Assembly: GCA_022563115.1 (NCBI GenBank)
Contig: JADFNY010000200.1
Span: 1 to 7,038 of the forward strand
Direction: 5' to 3'
DNA from: Acidobacteriota bacterium
GTDB taxonomy: Bacteria > Acidobacteriota > UBA890
Length of the DNA stretch: 7,038 nt
Shown here: piece by piece, positions 6,331 through 7,038 of the stretch
Position numbering within the stretch: position 1 is the first letter of the stretch
Layout: each line of letters begins with the position of its first letter
Translations under genes and position numbers: made by a program
Notes under the pieces: model-generated
What the model was told of the DNA's origin: nothing
The model's database searches: none
Seen by the model: the letters and a program-made list of their open reading frames with translations, nothing else

Positions 6331-6337
6331 TCTCCTT
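6331..6337 (-). promoter_or_regulatory. Strong ribosome binding site of the six-cysteine protein gene
   Basis: Read on the minus strand this is AAGGAGA, 6 bases before the ATG at 6324. It fixes the start codon and is much stronger than any other ribosome site on this strand. Just upstream, CTTCG (6338-6342) and CGAAG (6351-6355) form a 5-bp stem with an 8-base loop that could influence initiation. Confidence 0.7.
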
Positions 6338-6439
6338 CTTCGTTAGCGAGCGAAGCGAACGGCCGGCCGGATTGGCCCGGCAGGCGTTCACCGTGTCTGG
6401 AAGAGTGAGACGGCCACGGAGCGGAGATGTCGACTTTTC

Positions 6440-6469
6440 CTCCGCGTAGAACGGAGTATCTAATTACTC
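6440..6469. promoter_or_regulatory. PadR gene promoter with overlapping inverted repeats, candidate autoregulatory operator
   Basis: TCTAAT at 6459-6464 matches the -10 consensus in five of six bases; a poor -35 (TTTTCC, 6435-6440) lies 18 bases upstream. The -10 forms the spacer of a perfect dyad, GAGTA (6454-6458) and TACTC (6465-6469). A second perfect dyad, CTCCG (6440-6444) and CGGAG (6452-6456), overlaps its left arm. PadR proteins bind dyads at their own promoters, so a PadR dimer here would block the -10. The region is shared with the divergent minus-strand unit, so both directions might be controlled. Confidence 0.45.
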
Positions 6470-6487
6470 ACACTCGTGGAAGAAACG

Positions 6488-6823
6488 ATGCCCAGAGGCG
6501 AATACCTGGGGGAATTCGAGCAGATGATCCTGCTTACCGTCGCCCGCCTGGCGGATCAAGCGTACGGGATCTCGATCATCGAAGAGCTTCACGGGCGAAC
6601 CGGGACGGAGCCTGCGGTCGCCTCCGTGTACGCGGCGCTCGACCGGCTCGAGCGCCGGGGTTTCGTCGTTTCGAAGGTCGGTGAATCGACGCCGGAACGA
6701 GGCGGTCGAGCAAAGCGCTACTTCGCCCTCGTCCCCGCCGGTGCCGTAGCGCTACACCGCTCGCGCAACGCGCTCGACTCGCTGTGGGAAGGCCTCGAGC
6801 TCGATACCGACGGCCTTGTATGA
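6488..6823 (+). CDS. PadR-family transcriptional regulator
   Basis: The product has 111 residues. ATG 6488 was chosen over GTG 6476 because the family typically begins with GEYLGEFEQ directly after the start Met, and GGAAG lies 5 bases upstream of it. A winged helix fills the chain: helix 1 at about 8-22 (GEFEQMILLTVARLA), then YGISIIEELHGRTG, a recognition helix at about 43-58 (AVASVYAALDRLERRG), and a wing with the ERGGRAKRYFAL signature at 70-81. The C-terminal helix (ALHRSRNALDSLWEGL) serves dimerisation. The length fits the short PadR subgroup that precedes ADOP-type permeases in Acidobacteriota. The stop overlaps the next start as ATGA, the usual coupled arrangement. It probably represses its own operon through the dyads upstream; the effector is unknown. 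Confidence 0.92.
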   Translation: MPRGEYLGEFEQMILLTVARLADQAYGISIIEELHGRTGTEPAVASVYAALDRLERRGFVVSKVGESTPERGGRAKRYFALVPAGAVALHRSRNALDSLWEGLELDTDGLV

Positions 6824-7038
6824 ACCCACCGCGCCGCCCGCGCCCGCCCCGCATCGCCGAGCGCCTGCTCGCCCTGTTGCTGCCGTGGCAGTATCGGGAC
6901 GTGCACCTGGGCGACCTCGAGGAGGGTTTTTTGCGCCGCACCGAGTAGAGCCAGCCGCCGAATCGGTGGTACTGGCGCCAGGTGCGCCGCTCGATCCCCG
7001 CCGCGATCACACTCCGCTATCAAACCCGTAACGACCAC
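6820..7038 (+). pseudogene. ADOP-type ABC permease N-terminus, interrupted by in-frame TAG; continues beyond window
   Basis: ATG 6820 overlaps the PadR stop (ATGA). The first 42 codons encode the permease prefix sequence found at the start of PadR-associated macrolide-export-like permeases: AERLLALLLP, then HLGDLEEGFLRR. Codon 43 (6946-6948) is TAG. The same frame then goes on with RWYWRQVRRSIPAAI, the second conserved part of that prefix, and stays open to the window end. Because both halves are in one frame, a single base change (for example CAG to TAG) explains the break better than a frameshift. Options are a decaying gene, a sequencing or assembly error, readthrough, or restart at the GTG at 6982. 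The MacB-like and FtsX-like domains that normally follow would lie outside the window. Confidence 0.6.

Noticed and set aside
6361..6370. GGCCGGCCGG palindromic block in the divergent intergenic region
   Set aside because: Simple GC-rich palindrome with no promoter-like spacing or second copy to support a regulatory role.
6927..6932. T6 run as a frameshift site explaining the broken permease
   Set aside because: Conserved sequence before and after the TAG is in the same frame, so no net frameshift is needed.

Overview
The window looks like a GC-rich chromosomal segment from an Acidobacteriota-type diderm bacterium (perhaps the Thermoanaerobaculia/Vicinamibacteria range; this is an inference). 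Three things point there: a TonB-dependent-receptor-like outer-membrane barrel with Asp/Gly-rich loops, a lipoprotein beta-propeller, and a short PadR regulator overlapping an ORF that starts like an ADOP-type (acidobacterial duplicated orphan permease) ABC permease.

Layout from left to right. (1) Bases 2-1396 (+) hold the C-terminal 464 residues of an outer-membrane beta-barrel; its start lies outside the window. (2) A 102-base gap carries a perfect hairpin and a consensus -35 box. (3) Bases 1499-4324 (+) encode a large envelope protein: signal peptide, a jelly-roll-like domain, nine PASTA repeats with an almost exact 66-residue period, one membrane helix, and an Arg-rich, acidic cytoplasmic tail containing a duplicated 18-residue motif. 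No kinase is attached or adjacent. (4) Bases 4317-4919 (+), overlapping it by 8 bases, encode a 200-residue protein of unknown function without a signal peptide. (5) On the minus strand, converging on these, a two-gene unit encodes a 90-residue secreted six-cysteine protein (6324-6052) coupled through TGATG to a six-bladed beta-propeller lipoprotein (6052-4982). (6) A 163-base divergent intergenic region carries overlapping inverted repeats around a good -10 box. (7) Bases 6488-6823 (+) encode a PadR regulator, overlapping by ATGA an ORF with the ADOP permease prefix sequence that is broken by an in-frame TAG at codon 43 and runs off the window.

The most original content is the pair at 1499-4919. 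It reads as an envelope device in which a long PASTA stalk displays a possible glycan-binding head outside the inner membrane and sends a repeat-bearing tail into the cytoplasm, where the co-encoded small protein may bind. The secreted cysteine protein plus propeller lipoprotein is a second, smaller module of unknown role. No RNA genes, CRISPR arrays or insertion sequences were seen, and no gene-free stretch exceeds 300 bases.
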